A stretch of DNA of 64,000 bases from Siphlonurus alternatus (GCA_949825025.1 OX463787.1:14753707-14817706), one strand, 5' to 3'. Positions 23,810 through 36,031 are shown, numbered from the stretch's first letter. Numbers and translations are program-made. Notes: a model not told the origin generated them from the sequence alone.

Positions 23810-25544
23810 TACAATAGTTCGTCCAGTTCAGTCTAAATTAATTTTGCGTTCAAAAATACAGTTTGCATGTTTTTTATTAGTTTATTTAGTTGTTTTTTTA
23901 AAGGCTAAATACATCAATGTAATATCAGAAGCCCTATATGCAGGGGAAGTAAAAGGCATGCATCATGAAAAATATTTTTTAACGCTTATTTATACATTAT
24001 TTCGTTTTTTATTTATTTTTAGGATTATAATTGTATGTATATAATGTATTTATTGCCAGGACTTGTCTGTATTAAAACCAGTAAACAAATCAAACGTGCA
24101 TTTACGATCACACCTGTATAATTCAATAAAATACAGCGCCGGTCATATTAAATTAATAATCTTATTAACACTACATTAAGTTGATTAAAAACAGATTATA
24201 TTTCAATTTAACAGCGTGTTTTAGTACAAGATAATATACCAATCTTATACATAACCATAATTGAATTATTATCTTGTTTTTATACCAATTAAATTTGGCA
24301 ACACCGTAAATTGATTTAATAAGTGTAGAACAAATATTTGCTTGTATCAATTTTATCAGTAATATCAAATTTTGCTATCTTTGCTAGTCTACTGATGTAT
24401 AAATAATGTATGGGAGTTTATATTTGTTTTATATTAATACGACATAATGCTATTCTTTTAATAGATGTAACGTCATAATAATAACAATATAATATCAGGT
24501 CTTTTTATTGTATAAGCCGTATTTGTCGGATGATGAAATTATTTCCTATACATATTATATTGTATTTCTTTTGTTTTGTGTGTAGATTAATTTTGTATGT
24601 GGTATTGGCATTAATATTTCTTTGTCATGTATTTCAAATTAAATATTGTATACCTGGGTGATTTCTTATTGTAATATGTTATACGTTTAGGCCTCAAGTT
24701 AAGCATTATATTTTTTCTAAAGATTCTTTTCCACCCTGTAACACCCTAAATTAAAATCATATACTGCAAAACGCTAGCCTTTTTTTTTTTTTTAACAAGT
24801 ATTCCAGTATTGAGGGAACTGTGGAAAATCTCAGTTAAGACAGATATTTCTACTTTTTTTTTTATTAATGGACTATTAAGGATATTAATTGATTATCCAA
24901 CGCCAGGAGAACCATACACAAGTGCATCATTGCACTAGGTGGAAAGCTTCCCATATGTAGAGACAGAGCAACGTAATGGACAACATACATTACATGACAA
25001 TTTTTTATTGCAGAAATGAATAGAGGGTACCAAATTATGCTACTCTGAATTTTTTCAGATTTTTTTGAGTCCCGGAACTATTTTTAAATAATTATTGAAA
25101 GTTCTGTAAGTTAAGTTGGCACCCCTGAATCCTCAATAAAAGTAAAGGACAGAGACGCATATTGACGCCTCCAGGGGGCGTGGCTGTACTTTCAATAATT
25201 ATTTAAAAATAATTCTGGATTTCAAAATAATCTGAAAAAAAATCAGAGTAGCATAATTTGATACCCTCTATTCATTTCTGCAATAAAAAAATTTCATGTA
25301 TTTTGTCCATTATCAAAATCAGCTGGTCACATACCTGGATGACGGAGGCGAGGATGAGACCGAAGGCCAGGGAGATGATAACGTTGGTGCTGGCGTTCTT
25401 GCCTGGCAGGGCGGTGGCGGACGCGCACCCCAGCAGGTTCAGGAAAAGACAGCCAATGAATTCGGCCAGCAAGGGACGCCAGATGGCCCGACGACCCTTG
25501 GCAATCACCTCGTGCCACCCCAGACGTTCCTTGATCCACGACAT
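15551..25544 (-). CDS. Aqp: Aquaporin, classical water-channel type (PRIP/AQP1-like), complete
   Basis: A six-helix MIP channel in the plasma membrane that moves water down osmotic gradients. Coding exons: 25544-25335, 18844-18701, 17916-17704, 17007-16927 and 15733-15551. All junctions are phase 0 with GT-AG introns, giving 276 residues, the usual family length. The NPA boxes are GGHINPAVT (N81) and SSINPARTFG (N198). The selectivity-filter residues, aligned by motif to AQP1, are F61, H186, S195 and R201. F-H-x-R with a small third residue indicates water rather than glycerol transport; a glyceroporin would have Gly/Asp features that are absent. The C-terminal tail is acidic and basic. ATG is the first base of exon 1, right after a strong acceptor, and a 5' UTR exon lies 15 kb upstream. 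Ortholog name within arthropods is not certain. Confidence 0.95.
15734..16926. other. Aquaporin intron 4-5 with foldback repeat F7
   Basis: From about 16058 to 16575 the sequence folds on itself. AACATGTAAACCTTAGCAAC meets its complement at 16456-16485, with inner arms CAAAACAATCGGACG and complement and outer tips related to GCAGCCTTGTTAAT. Open frames here mirror each other and are not genes. A short stretch at 15880-15905 (TGTAGATCAGGGTGGCTGTG) echoes exon 5 coding bases, possibly a local duplication. Confidence 0.7.
16927..17007 (-). CDS. Aqp: Aquaporin coding exon 4 (second NPA box)
   Basis: 27 codons, INFTGSSINPARTFGSAVV to WENQW. It carries the second NPA (N198-P199-A200), filter Ser195 and the invariant Arg201. 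The acceptor is ACTTTTATTTCAG and the donor GTAAGT at 16926-16921. This is the smallest exon, phase 0 at both ends. Confidence 0.95.
17284..17638 (-). mobile_element. tRNA-derived SINE with perfect target duplication
   Basis: Read on the minus strand, the head is GCTCTGTAGTGTAGTGGTTA followed by GAGCA (A box), and GGTTCAATTCC is an exact B box. A unique body and an AT-rich (ATT-containing) tail follow. The 13-base direct repeat ATATAGTGATTAA flanks it at 17271-17283 and 17639-17651. The insertion split an F7-type foldback MITE. It lies in the aquaporin intron between exons 3 and 4, in the gene's orientation. Confidence 0.92.
17704..17916 (-). CDS. Aqp: Aquaporin coding exon 3
   Basis: 71 codons, ALTPESIEGL to AACHFSA. 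It includes helix 4 (GMEFFLGFLLLYVVFGV), the cytoplasmic loop CDPHRDDLKGS, and helix 5 (PLAIGLAVAACHFSA) with filter His186. The acceptor is TGTCTGCAG and the donor GTGAGT at 17703-17698. Confidence 0.95.
18498..18618. mobile_element. Short foldback MITE family F7
   Basis: CAGCCTTGTTAATTACCATG and GTAAGAATAACACAGGACAT-like arms form an imperfect hairpin ending GCAAAGGGAAATTTTCC. Relatives: the SINE-split copy at about 17211-17690, the outer arms at 16058-16575, and a fragment at 20316-20355. Confidence 0.7.
18701..18844 (-). CDS. Aqp: Aquaporin coding exon 2 (first NPA box)
   Basis: 48 codons, VSCHVSGGHINPAVT to VCGSAILR. The first half-helix carries N81-P82-A83 and is followed by helix 3 (ITIIKGLLYIIVQCLGS). 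The acceptor is TTTGATTCCAG and the donor GTGAGT at 18700-18695. Phase 0 at both ends. Confidence 0.95.
18845..20235. other. Aquaporin intron 1-2, unique part
   Basis: Contains three to four degenerate tandem echoes of a unit with CTTGCCACTCA and TGTGGAACATATGGAA (about 18870-19145). Otherwise AT-rich with nothing recognised. One TGACGTCA is at 19989. Confidence 0.5.
20239..20389. mobile_element. Composite F2 MITE with F7 fragment
   Basis: The left arm GGGACATTCACGAAGCACTT and TTTTTATCCCTGGTGCTAAA are shared with the MITE at 2650. The right arm is interrupted by CATGCCCCGTAAGAATAACA, a piece of family F7. It abuts the F1 copy that starts at 20390. Confidence 0.6.
20390..20533. mobile_element. 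Foldback MITE family F1, copy 2
   Basis: Runs GGGTACGATTCACGAAGCAG to the complement TTCGTGAATCGCGCCC, with the inner hairpin around CTGTTTTACGTGTTAAACC. Confidence 0.88.
20931..21299. mobile_element. Broken F6 MITE with SINE tail and F1 half
   Basis: The left arm (AAGGTACCACTCCCAATGTT, then AAAATATCAGGTATACAAAT) belongs to family F6. A piece at about 20994-21045 (AGTACCCAATAGGGTTTGAT) is identical to the tail of the 5S-SINE at 8065. The right part (21240-21299) is half of an F1 hairpin. Confidence 0.65.
21297..21619. mobile_element. Foldback MITE family F4, copy 1
   Basis: Arms ATGGAGAACATACATG to CATGTATGTTGTCCAT with the internal marker GCAGAAATTAATAGAGG and the centre GGCGTCAATAGGCGTC. 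Other copies at 24975, 51226 and 53276. Confidence 0.85.
21877..22291. mobile_element. TTAA foldback MITE family P1, copy 1
   Basis: A 415-base palindrome with tips GGGCATTGGGTGTAGCACCG and the complement, flanked by TTAA at 21873-21876 and 22292-22295. The arms match closely over about 200 bases, including GCTCCTCGGAGTAATTTTTA. The second copy is at 44351. piggyBac-type target; no coding capacity. Confidence 0.92.
22298..24974. other. Aquaporin intron 1-2, AT-rich part
   Basis: No gene recognised. Includes the (GA)n tract at 23730-23805 and a poly-T run near 24779. Confidence 0.6.
23730..23805. repeat. (GA)n microsatellite
   Basis: Uninterrupted run of about 76 bases. The Glu/Arg repeat frame across it is spurious. 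Confidence 0.97.
24975..25310. mobile_element. Foldback MITE family F4, copy 2, next to exon 1 donor
   Basis: Arms ATGGACAACATACATGAC and TTTTGTCCAT with the internal AATAGAGGGTACCAAATTAT. It ends 18 bases from the GTATGT donor of aquaporin exon 1. Flanking TA/TA could be a target duplication. Confidence 0.87.
25335..25544 (-). CDS. Aqp: Aquaporin coding exon 1
   Basis: 70 codons from MSWIKERLGW to ASVIQ. It includes helix 1 (LLAEFIGCLFLNLLG), the short extracellular loop with ALPGKN, and helix 2 (NVIISLAFGLILASVIQ) carrying filter Phe61. The acceptor is CTCTGTTTCCCACAG abutting ATG and the donor is GTATGT at 25334-25329. Splicing to the UTR exon gives AAAAATG around the start, a favourable context. 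Confidence 0.95.
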
Positions 25545-28500
25545 CTGTGGGAAACAGAGGAACGTTAGTGGAACGTCGAAATAAATTAAGATTGAAAATT
25601 ATTAAAATGCTTCAAGATGGTTTTCTATAGAAATGTAATAATGAGAATATGATTATAAATTATTGTTTCACCATGCATATAACAACAAATATACCAAATT
25701 CTCCTAAAAAATTGGAAATTACTCTCCTTAATCAATATGCATGTAACATTTTATTTATTTTAATTATGATTATAAACACTTTATTTTACAGTAAATGAAA
25801 AATTACGCGTGCATGTGAACAAATATCCTATCATTTTAAACTTAAACTATTGCATTACGTTGCATTTAAAGGTTTTCTGTATTATATCTAGACTTTATTG
25901 TATAAAATTAACCTATTTAATATTTTTATCTGAACCCTTATTTAGGGGTCTTTTAAATACTACAGCAATTAAATATACAGAAAATCAAATAAAAAAACTT
26001 TTTTTTCATTCGTGTTTTTTCTGTATACTGTTACAGTAAGGGCTATTCACAAAAAAGCTAGCATGTATTTGATTTTTTTTAGCACTTGGTCTATTACTGA
26101 AATACGATACCAAATACTAAACATTTCTATGCTGAAATATACTCCAAATCTTTATGAATATAAGCCCTCGTAAATACCAACAAATTAGCTGAACTTACGC
26201 CTCTATTTGTGTTTAAAAATTTTGCAAGTATGAAATGTGATATTTCTAGGTCATTTTTAAATCAAAATTTATGGCTGGTGAACTCTTAAGACGCAAAGTC
26301 ATCTAATTATCAATGCCGACAAAGAAAACTGATAAGATAGCAGAGAGACCTACATTATTACGTGATATTGATACTGTTTAAATTTAGAGTTCTGTTCATT
26401 GCAGTAACACAATGCGTATTATGTTATACCACTTAATACTAGTCTCAAGGAAACTGATTTTTGTTCTCTTTTAGTGACGTGATTTTTGCAACAATTAGTT
26501 TAAATTTAATTACAATTTATTAAACATTATGAATACTCAAGCAGTTAAAATGTTAAAATATTATAATTTGTTGTATGATTTTATATTGAATATATTTGCC
26601 GATATTACATTTTTTGTTGATATTAATAATTTATCATTATAATTAAATCATTTCTTTGAAATACAGAAAGAGCTGTATGTCCGCATGGTATATTTTTCCA
26701 CTATAACTCATTGCTGTATTGAATTATACTTATATAATCGAAAGAAATAAACAATAACAAAAAAGGAATTAAAACAATTTCATAATAATTTTAAATAATT
26801 AAAGAAATATTATAGCAAAAAAAAAAAAAATATTTTATTAATTTAACTATTTTTATTTAAATTAAATTATTACCATCTTATACTATTATAATAATTTATA
26901 ATGATCTAAACATAAGTTAGAACTTTTTAGTCCAGCTGGTATAAGCAGTCATCTTGCTACTAATTTCCATTTAATTTGATTTAAAATTAAAAATATACAA
27001 ATAAAATTTAATTTATTAACATTTAATAAAAAAAAATTAATTAAAACAATAAAAATTAAAGAAAAATATATAATACACATTAGAAAAATAAGACGTTTAT
27101 TTATTTTAATTTTAAAAAAAGTTATTAAAATTATCATTAAGAATTGATATAATCAGAAAGTCCTATACAATGTTTATCAAGTGCATTGATATGATAGTTA
27201 ATAAAGAAACCTATGCAAATGCATTGACAACAAAAAAAGAAATCTATAAGAAATTATTGTTAATAATTACAATATTTATAAATCTATCGAAGTCAAATAT
27301 TGAAATGAACTGTGTACATTCCTTCTGTACTTACAAATTTAATGTTTATGACCCTGTGCTGTCATCTTGGAAGGAAATTTAACTTATACATTCTAATAAG
27401 ACAAACGCTACAAGTGGTCATATATAAAGTCAATGAGATATAGGGGCGTTCATTAACTTTAATAATCGGCTGGCAAGCATACAGGAAGAAGCAGTTACGC
27501 CTCCGACCCTCCCCCAAGCACTTTGCTACCAGCACACAAAAGTGTTCTCAGTTATATGTTATGACATTTGATAACATGTTAATATCATGCAGGTGGTGAT
27601 AGAATTTTAGTAAGAAAAAAAATTGAAGGAAACAAAATAATATTACACTCTACTGGTAAATTTGGTAAAATATAAAAATATATTTCTTCTAGAAAATGGA
27701 ACTAATTTTAAAAAAAAAGGCAAATTAATTTATTTTTTTAGTTAAATAATATACTATATCATTCAATAATCTTGTTAATTTTTTTATCAATGATATTCGT
27801 TTCATGTGCAAATGCTTTAATTTCATTCTAAAAAAAAGTACTCTCCTTTTAATTTATCCGCTATTCACTTGAGGGACGTTCTTGAAAAATTCATTCAGTT
27901 TATGAAATTGTGAAATAATTGTCTGAAGTTATGTATTCTATTAGAATGTATGATGTAAATCTTTTTAAAATTAATATTTAATCTCTTATTTTTAATAATA
28001 TTTCACGTTATTTATAATTATTATTAAAAAATATAAGTAAAGATTTAAATTAATGTTAAAAAAATATTTAAATAAAATTGTAAAATTGCTTGTAATTGGA
28101 AAGTAATCTCAATTACATAATTGTTCGCTGCATCTGAAATGCATGCGTTTGCATAAATTGTATGCAAGTAAAAATTGCCAACGCTGGGAAAGATAATAAT
28201 ACATCTTCACCTTTTCAATCAAAATACACGAAACAAATTTCGTTCCATTTAATTGCATAAGTCAAAATCACCATGAAATATGATTTTGTAACTTCGGTAA
28301 TGATGTAAAATAATAATAAAGGTGTTGTTAATTATAAATGTTCATTATTAAGAATGTTACGAACTTTGATTCCCAAGAAACTTGTATGACTTCAATTATT
28401 AATAAACAAACAACAAGGTAGCATATTAACTTTTAGAATAATTATTGTTCAAACTTCCTGGATGCAAAGAGCCTTGCTTGGAATAAATTTAATTCCTGGC

Positions 28501-28636
28501 GGTGCGAAGTCAAATATATCAAAAGACACAATGTCAAGTCAAATATATCAATACAAGACACGATGAAATTTATTTGATAGCTTTCGCTAATAAAATTACA
28601 TTACATCGACCAGTATATGTAGTACAATCAATTCAT

Positions 28637-28995
28637 ACAATGTCAATTTAAATTTACATGATATTCCCTTCGGAAGTGTAATTTTTCTAGTCTTCCTATT
28701 CATATTTCAGCGTTACAATTTCACACATTGGTCAGTATTTCTATACTTCAATCCACTCTGTAAAGTCTCAAAAGTGAAGTACAAACACAGGCGCGGATCC
28801 AGGAGGGAGGGCTAGGGGGCTGCAGAACCCCCCCCCCCCCCGAAATTTTGGATTTAACATGGGCAATATAGGCATTTTCCCCCACTCCATTCTTTTTAAC
28901 ATTGGCCTTATGGAGGCAGCCCCTCCCGAATTTTTTTTCTGGATCCGCACCTGACAGAGGAACTTCTCACTTTCGGAAGAAATATCGACACATCT
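28637..28995. mobile_element. Tc1/mariner-type MITE F5, interrupted by a hAT-like element
   Basis: The halves 28637-28787 and 28954-28995 carry the F5 body (TTTCAGCGTTACAATTTCAC, CCACTCTGTAAAGTCTCA). Between them lies 28788-28953, which begins CAGGCGCGGATCCAGG and ends TCTGGATCCGCACCTG, a hAT-type inverted repeat. This is a clear nested insertion. Confidence 0.8.
28788..28953. mobile_element. hAT-like MITE (CAGGCGCGGATCC tips), copy 1
   Basis: Terminal inverted repeats CAGGCGCGGATCCAG and the complement, with a homopolymeric C stretch inside. The flanks do not show a clean 8-base duplication. A second copy with an exact duplication is at 63525. Confidence 0.8.
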
Positions 28996-29759
28996 AATTT
29001 TAAAACTAATTCGTTGCCACCTAGAAAATCTTAACTAACTTGTTCGCTTCGACAGTTTATCAGGATCACCCACAGTCCAGTAAATTCACACTGCAATTTA
29101 CCTTCCACTGAGAGAAACGTGGAAACTTTAGTAAGCGTGGACGCTGCATTAATGGATTTGAAGTTAGAAATGGTCCAAATTCAAAGTGAATAATTGAATA
29201 AATTATTCCAAGGTGAATTATAAATTTTATGAGCCAGTTGGTTCTAAATACCATCATCTCTCTCCTTCTCTCTCTCTTTATCTCTTTATATTAAAAAAAA
29301 AGCCAACATTTTTTTTTGCAACCTTTTAAATTAATGTTTTGTTTTTTTTTTTGTTACGATTTTTTTTTTTTAATCTTTTTTTTTTTTTTTCAACTTATAA
29401 TGATCAACCAACTAAACGATAAGCTATTCAAAATCCATAATATAATATTTATCTCTTTATAAACTAAGCAAAATTACGAAGAGAATGATAGCAATTAGCG
29501 ATCAATGATGCTTAATTTTTACCAGTAAATAACTACAATGGAATAAAATTATTGCAAATATCAAACATTATTTAAAAATTAAAGTAGTTTTGAAGTTCAT
29601 CGTAATACTGTAAAATGTTAAAGTATGTAAACAAGCGGAAGTGAGTACAAGTTGTGCGGTTGGTAAAAAGGGTGTGACTTCAAATGATACTAAAAACATG
29701 CGTTATGTTGTGGTATTTGTTGGAAGTAGGTGTGGTCGCTCTAATATCCAGGGGCATAA

Positions 29760-29762
<3 letters not shown>

Positions 29763-29848
<86 letters not shown>
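29763..29848. repeat. (TC)n microsatellite
   Basis: Uninterrupted CT run. All three open frames across it are low-complexity artefacts. Confidence 0.97.
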
Positions 29849-31384
29849 GCTCTATCCATAAAAACATGCAACACATAAAGGTAAATTCTCTAAAGGGTCA
29901 TCCATCACATAAAATATACAAACACGCAAAATGTTCTATTTTATTTATGATGTGTGGAGATAGTATTTATTATGCAACTTTATTATAGTTTTTAAATTAC
30001 AGATCTTATAAAACGATTATTATTTATGTTATCTCGATATGGTAAAACTCCCTTTTATGCATGGTTTATAATAATTTTTGCTTTATTGAGAAAATCAACG
30101 ATTTATTTTTTAATCATTTTTAATCCTTATAAGGATGAATCTGTTAATTTAGATCTCACGTCAGAAACAGCCCCTCTTGAATACAACAAGACTTGCAACT
30201 TAGACTTAGAACTCGTCATCAATAGGTGGCATACAAATTTTGAATTTAGGGAGTTTTGTGAAAACTGAAGTAAAAGTTTAACATTGATCTTATGAATGGA
30301 AAATGGAGATGTTGTGAGAAATCTGACACATTAAATTAGCTCAAATCTTAGGGAGTTTTAGAACATTCTCGATATTTTATAATTTATTTAATTCGATCCC
30401 GTTTGACAAGAACTATTTTATAACTTTGAAGATAACTGAAATTAATTGTTAGAGTATTTGAATATTTTAAGACCATTTATTTAAGAAGAGCACACATAGG
30501 CAGTCAAGGCATCCCCGAATAAGTTTAAAATTCAACACGCCTCCATAGACTATCGATCAACCCCCAGAAACGAAATGAAACGTTTATGTTGTCCTTAGGT
30601 GTATATTTGTTGTTTACCATGCATGATATATATCATATGATTGTTTTGACTAATTAATGTCATTCAATTATATATCATTATCAGATTTCGGTATGCTTGT
30701 GTTGTATATATTTACATATTGATAGATAATTATTTACTAACCACACCCAAATTACGTGCTATTAATCTAATTTAATTAACTAATGAATGAGTTTGTCTAT
30801 TTACATGAATATTTATAGAGAATAAATTATTATTTATATAATCGCTATTTTGATCATCAAAATATTTTTGGTATCCGAAGATCTAATACCAATTAAAGAT
30901 AAGTTATTTTTATTTTTTTTAATATTAAATAAAAAAAAAAACAAAAAATAAGTTAAATTGAATTGTAATAATATATTTATAATTATTATTTTTTTTTAAA
31001 TAAACATTTTTTACTAATACCGATATATATTTATATTATATTATTGCATTTAGTTACAATGTACGCGTAAAATTATATAATTTTTATGTTAAAATTTTAT
31101 TAAAATATTTTGTTACTAGGGGAGTTTACAATATATTTAAATAATAAATTATTTAATGATACATTTACTGATGGAGAGAACAAAATATTTTAATTAATTG
31201 GTAGCATATATGACCAAAATGTGATAATTGCCCCAAAATACCAACCAACCGTTTTAATTATTTGGGATTATTCATGCATGTATAATATGTATACGCTTTG
31301 TGAATAAGGGCTAAATTAAACAAAATAAAACTCTTCCAAACTGGAAAATACAGTCTATTTATAAAAGTTATTACTTTGATCTCT

Positions 31385-31388
<4 letters not shown>

Positions 31389-31456
<68 letters not shown>
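31389..31456. repeat. (TA)n microsatellite
   Basis: Uninterrupted AT run of about 68 bases. Confidence 0.97.
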
Positions 31457-31458
<2 letters not shown>

Positions 31459-33060
31459 ATACATCTACCTCCGGATTTTTTATTCGCATACCATCTAGAA
31501 ACTTTATATTTCACTGCCTAAAGGAAATACACTATATAACTAAAGTAGAAAATATAAAAATACAATCAATTTATTAGGTCCATTGAACTTATAATAATAA
31601 AAAATAAGTAATAAATAATTAAATGTTTTATTGAATACTTTGTTGATGTTGTCATTGCTATAACGTAATAAACAATAAGTTGTATTTGCATCATCAGCTT
31701 AATCTAAAGAAAATAAATACTAACCTATTCTAAATTTTTTAAACCACACGTGATTGGCCTTAGGGAGTTGTTCAACTGACTGGACTATAAACTAATATAA
31801 ATTACGAGTCATGTAATAAAATAATGACGTCACTAGATTGTAATATGAGTTTTAATTTAAAGTCAAATTCACTGGAATTGCAATAGAAAAATGAATGACG
31901 AAAATTGTTATTCATTTGCAAAAAATTGTATTTTAATACTTGTTCTTTCTCTTTTTTGTGCCTAATGCATTAAATGTCATGGATTTTATATTTGGTATGA
32001 ATACATGCAGAATTTTGGGTCTCCGTGATTTCAAAGAAATTATTTATAAAAAAAAACTTAGTCTAATTATGTATAAAATTTCCATACGAGCATAATTTTT
32101 TAAATCGTTTCTGTCAATATATTTTCAAAATGAAAAAAAAAATTATTTTCACTAACTTACAATGAGGATAAAATAAATACAAGAATGAATGACATAAATT
32201 TTTCTCGAAATATCCTATGACAACCGACACATTAAAAAATTAATGTAACGTAATAGATGGTCCCCCACTTTTTAATAGGTCCTGACTTTTTAAATTAATG
32301 ATGTTAATAAGTTTATTATTGTTCTGTTTGTTATTTATGACGTATTACGAGTTTGTATTGACTGATTTTGTTAAGTGATTGGGTTCCAAGTTAAGTATAT
32401 TGCAACCAAAACCGTCGTTACTTTTATGTTCACGTTCATATATAAAATAATTCAATAATCTTTTTTAATTTTCACTAATACAACAATGTATGCTGCGTTA
32501 ACACTTGCTCGGTATGCAGTTGCTTTAAAGGCATTTCATACATTCTACTCAATTCAAAATTCGCAACATAAAATATGAAATTTTAATAATTTATTTTTTT
32601 AAGTTATACCGCGGTTATACAAAGTTTTTTAAAAATATTAAAAAAAAAAATTAGTGCATTTAATAAATATATTTTATTAAACGTTGCTTTATAAATATAA
32701 TTATTATTATTTTAAATTATTTGTTCTTTATATTGAATTTTAAATTGGCATTTAACTTTGTATAATATTTAACAAGTGACAAAAGATTAAAATGAAAATA
32801 GGTACATTGCTAATATTTCTCATAAAATTTGAATTTTTCTATTTATTTGAAGACTTGTTTCCCACTAAATTCCATCTGAAACTTCTCTGACTATATACGT
32901 ATATTATGTGGGTGTGTCTTCCTAATATATCGTCCGGCAATCTGAGGTGAACATCGAACTTCCCTCGAGCGAAATTTAGAGGTAATCAGAGCCCGTCGAA
33001 CTATAAAATAATTCGTACTCTGCCATAACTTTTATAAATCCCTCTATCTTCTTAACATCT

Positions 33061-33162
<102 letters not shown>

Positions 33163-34025
33163 CTTCATTCTTTATAATTTTCTCACTATTTTTGTATTTT
33201 GGAATACATACTATTTTAGTATGTTTAGGTTAAATTATAACTTTGCATCTTATAGTACTATACTGTAAGAGAATAATGTAATCCATATGCAACCATTTTA
33301 TAATTTAAAAAGATATTAAAGGAAATGACTGGCATTTTGTTTCAAATTTTTTTTAATGATAATTTGTTTTTAAGAGACACTTGCTTATAAACCAATTCAA
33401 CTTCTCAAAAAAGGGAAAAACCATATTGTACACAGTAAAAATCTCAAGGACCACCTTCAAGAGTTCATTTACCATGACCATGATATGAATTAAAATTCCA
33501 AGAAACAGCTAAATATATTATATAAATAATTTTTTTTTCATTTAATCATTTGCGAATCTCCTAAATTTCATATTGCCGATTCAACTTGTATTTGCAAAAT
33601 ATGTAATCAGATTTGCAATTAATACCATTTGAATGTGTTGCTAGAACCAAATCAATCAATGAATATGCCAAGAGAGATGTTATTTGAAACCTAAGATCAA
33701 CACTAATAACTATGTATTTTTATATTTATTTAAAATTTTAAATTATGTTCTTTTTATTCTTCAAACACCAAATCATGTTTTATATTCAATATTTAATGTT
33801 CTATAATTCTTTCCGTGTTCTATGTTTGTTTATGATCTATATATTATGTCATTCACTATTTGCATATGACGGTGTAACGGACACATGCGTATTTGTTGAC
33901 GAGGATAATATAATATAATATTATTCTTATGTAGCGTTTTCAACGGATCCGTATATATTTAACACCGTCATGTGATTAACGTAGTCCATGTTATCTATAT
34001 TTTTTATATATTTATGTCTAATTGT

Positions 34026-34345
34026 AATGGAGTATCGACCTCAAAATTTTTTATAGCAGAAATGGATAGAGGATGAAAAGTTATGTTACTCTGATTTTTT
34101 CAGATTTTTTAGGGACCGGGAAGTATTGCTAAAAAGTTTTGGCGAGATCGGGCTCGAATCCACGTCCCTTTTGGGTCCTATCTTTTATTAAGAGAGGTGG
34201 CAAGAGGCGGCACTTTTTCTGCACTTTCAATAATTTTTAAAAAATATTTGCCGGGCTCTAAAAAATCTGAAAAAAATCAGAGTAGCTCAACTTTGCACTC
34301 TCTATCCATTTCTGCAATAACAAAAATTGAGGTCGATACTCCACT
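34026..34345. mobile_element. Foldback MITE family F3, copy 2
   Basis: Arms AATGGAGTATCGACCTC to GAGGTCGATACTCCACT. The flanks CTAATTGT (34018-34025) and GTAATTGT (34346-34353) match at 7 of 8 bases, consistent with an 8-bp hAT-type duplication. The centre contains GGGCTCGAATCCACGTCCC, which looks like a tRNA B box. Confidence 0.88.
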
Positions 34346-35099
34346 GTAATTGTACACAATTTGTGTGTAATAAAATAAAATTTAAAAATATTTTCGTAAT
34401 ATTTTTTAAGAGTGTATTCTCTCTCTCTCTCTGCTATTATCTTTAGCAAAGGCATCTAACTCACTCTCCATTTCATGTTCTCTGTCTCGCATACCTCAAA
34501 GCGCGGTATAATTTGTCTCTCCCCTCCCCTCTCTAATAACTAAAAAACCGCAAGAGTTATCCTTTGCATCTTCTGTGAAGTCGTTAAATTGGTCTACAGA
34601 GTGCGTTAACCTTTTTCTATTAATTCTAAAGCGTGTCCAAAACTAAGATATATGTAACTTTAAACTAAGTCAAAATCACCACAAATATCTTATATCTAAA
34701 CATGATTTTAGCATTAGCTTTTATTAAATTATAATATTATAATAACCTGTTTACGATTTTTTTTATTTTAATTTAAAATGTCCTTTTAAATCGTATTTTA
34801 ATGAAAAATAATATTTTATTACAGGTTCTTGGTAATAAAGTAATTGAATTAAGGTACCGTAATGTTATATTTTATGTTCATAATATTTTCATGTTAAAAA
34901 AAAAACTGAAAGTCAATAAAATACGAACAAGTTTTTGCATGTTTATGATTTGCAGGAAGAAAATAATTTAAAAGGCCGTCTTATTTTATGTGAATGTTCT
35001 TGAATCCTCGGGTGGTATTTTAGCTAATGAGAATATAAGATCTTATAAAATGATAATCAATGACTGAAGATTTGACAAATAAAGTCATGTTAAAGTTAG

Positions 35100-35640
35100 G
35101 GGGATCGCACACTGCCTTCGTCTTTCGTATCGCATCGTTAGATAAAATTTTAGAACCGTTTCTAAAAATAAGTAACCACTAGTTGAAAAATTACATCTTC
35201 AACTCATCTTTCACACGTCTAAACCTAATCTTTTTAACTCTAAAACACATCTTATTTCCTCTTCACTCAAAGTGAGGATGAAATGAAGACAATATTTCAA
35301 ACACATTATGCTAAATGAGGGAAAAGGGACGAAATTTCTTCTTTTTTCCTCTAAAATGGTGCAAAATTTGAAGGAAACAGCTCAATAGCGAATAAAAGAT
35401 GAAATTTATTTCAACTCAGGACGTACGATAATAATAATTTTTTACACTGTTAAAAATTATATATTTGGGAGGGGACAAAATAACCCAATTGGTGGCTGAA
35501 AAAGACAAAAACCCATACACAAAGTGAACAACCACCATGCGATACAATACGAAGCTGTGTCTGCGTTTACATGTGGCAGATGATTACATAGGTTCTTAAT
35601 TTTTTTTATCATATAGGCAGGGAACCCATGTGATTCTGTG
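35100..35640. repeat. Degenerate repeat related to 49335-49560
   Basis: CGTATCGCATCG, TTTTAGAACCGTTTCTAAA, ATACGAAGCTGTGT and TTCTTAATTTTTTTTATCAT are shared in order with 49335-49560. Boundaries unclear. Confidence 0.45.
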
Positions 35641-36031
35641 CGCGGCAGCCCTTATAGTTGAAATTACAGATTTTCTATCGAGAATTGAAGTAGGAAGACA
35701 ATTAAGTGTCTTAAATATTAGCCCGCATGGCTTCACGACAATAACAAATGTTCGAATATTAACCTCTAATAACTCAAAAGATTTTACATGCCATGGTAAG
35801 ATTAATGTTGTATGAAACACCAAAACGATTACGTCGCAAAATTCCCACAGTTTTGACAAGTAATATGACAGACAATATCTTAGAATTGAATTAAATTATT
35901 TAATAAGCAGTCTATATTATATTCATTATATTCGAATTATAGCCTTTTTGCGCTAACTTAATCTGATTAATTATTATTAATAAATTTTTAATTTTAATGA
36001 ATGTTCCTTTTAAAATTCTTACGGCTATAAT

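Noticed and set aside
23724..24044. Glu/Arg-repeat open frame
   Set aside because: Translation of a (GA)n microsatellite plus chance open sequence; same reasoning for the Ser/Leu frames at 29641-29988 and 12378-12602.
25258..25584. Plus-strand and out-of-frame ORFs over aquaporin exon 1
   Set aside because: Shadows of the minus-strand exon, which has the family motifs and splice sites.
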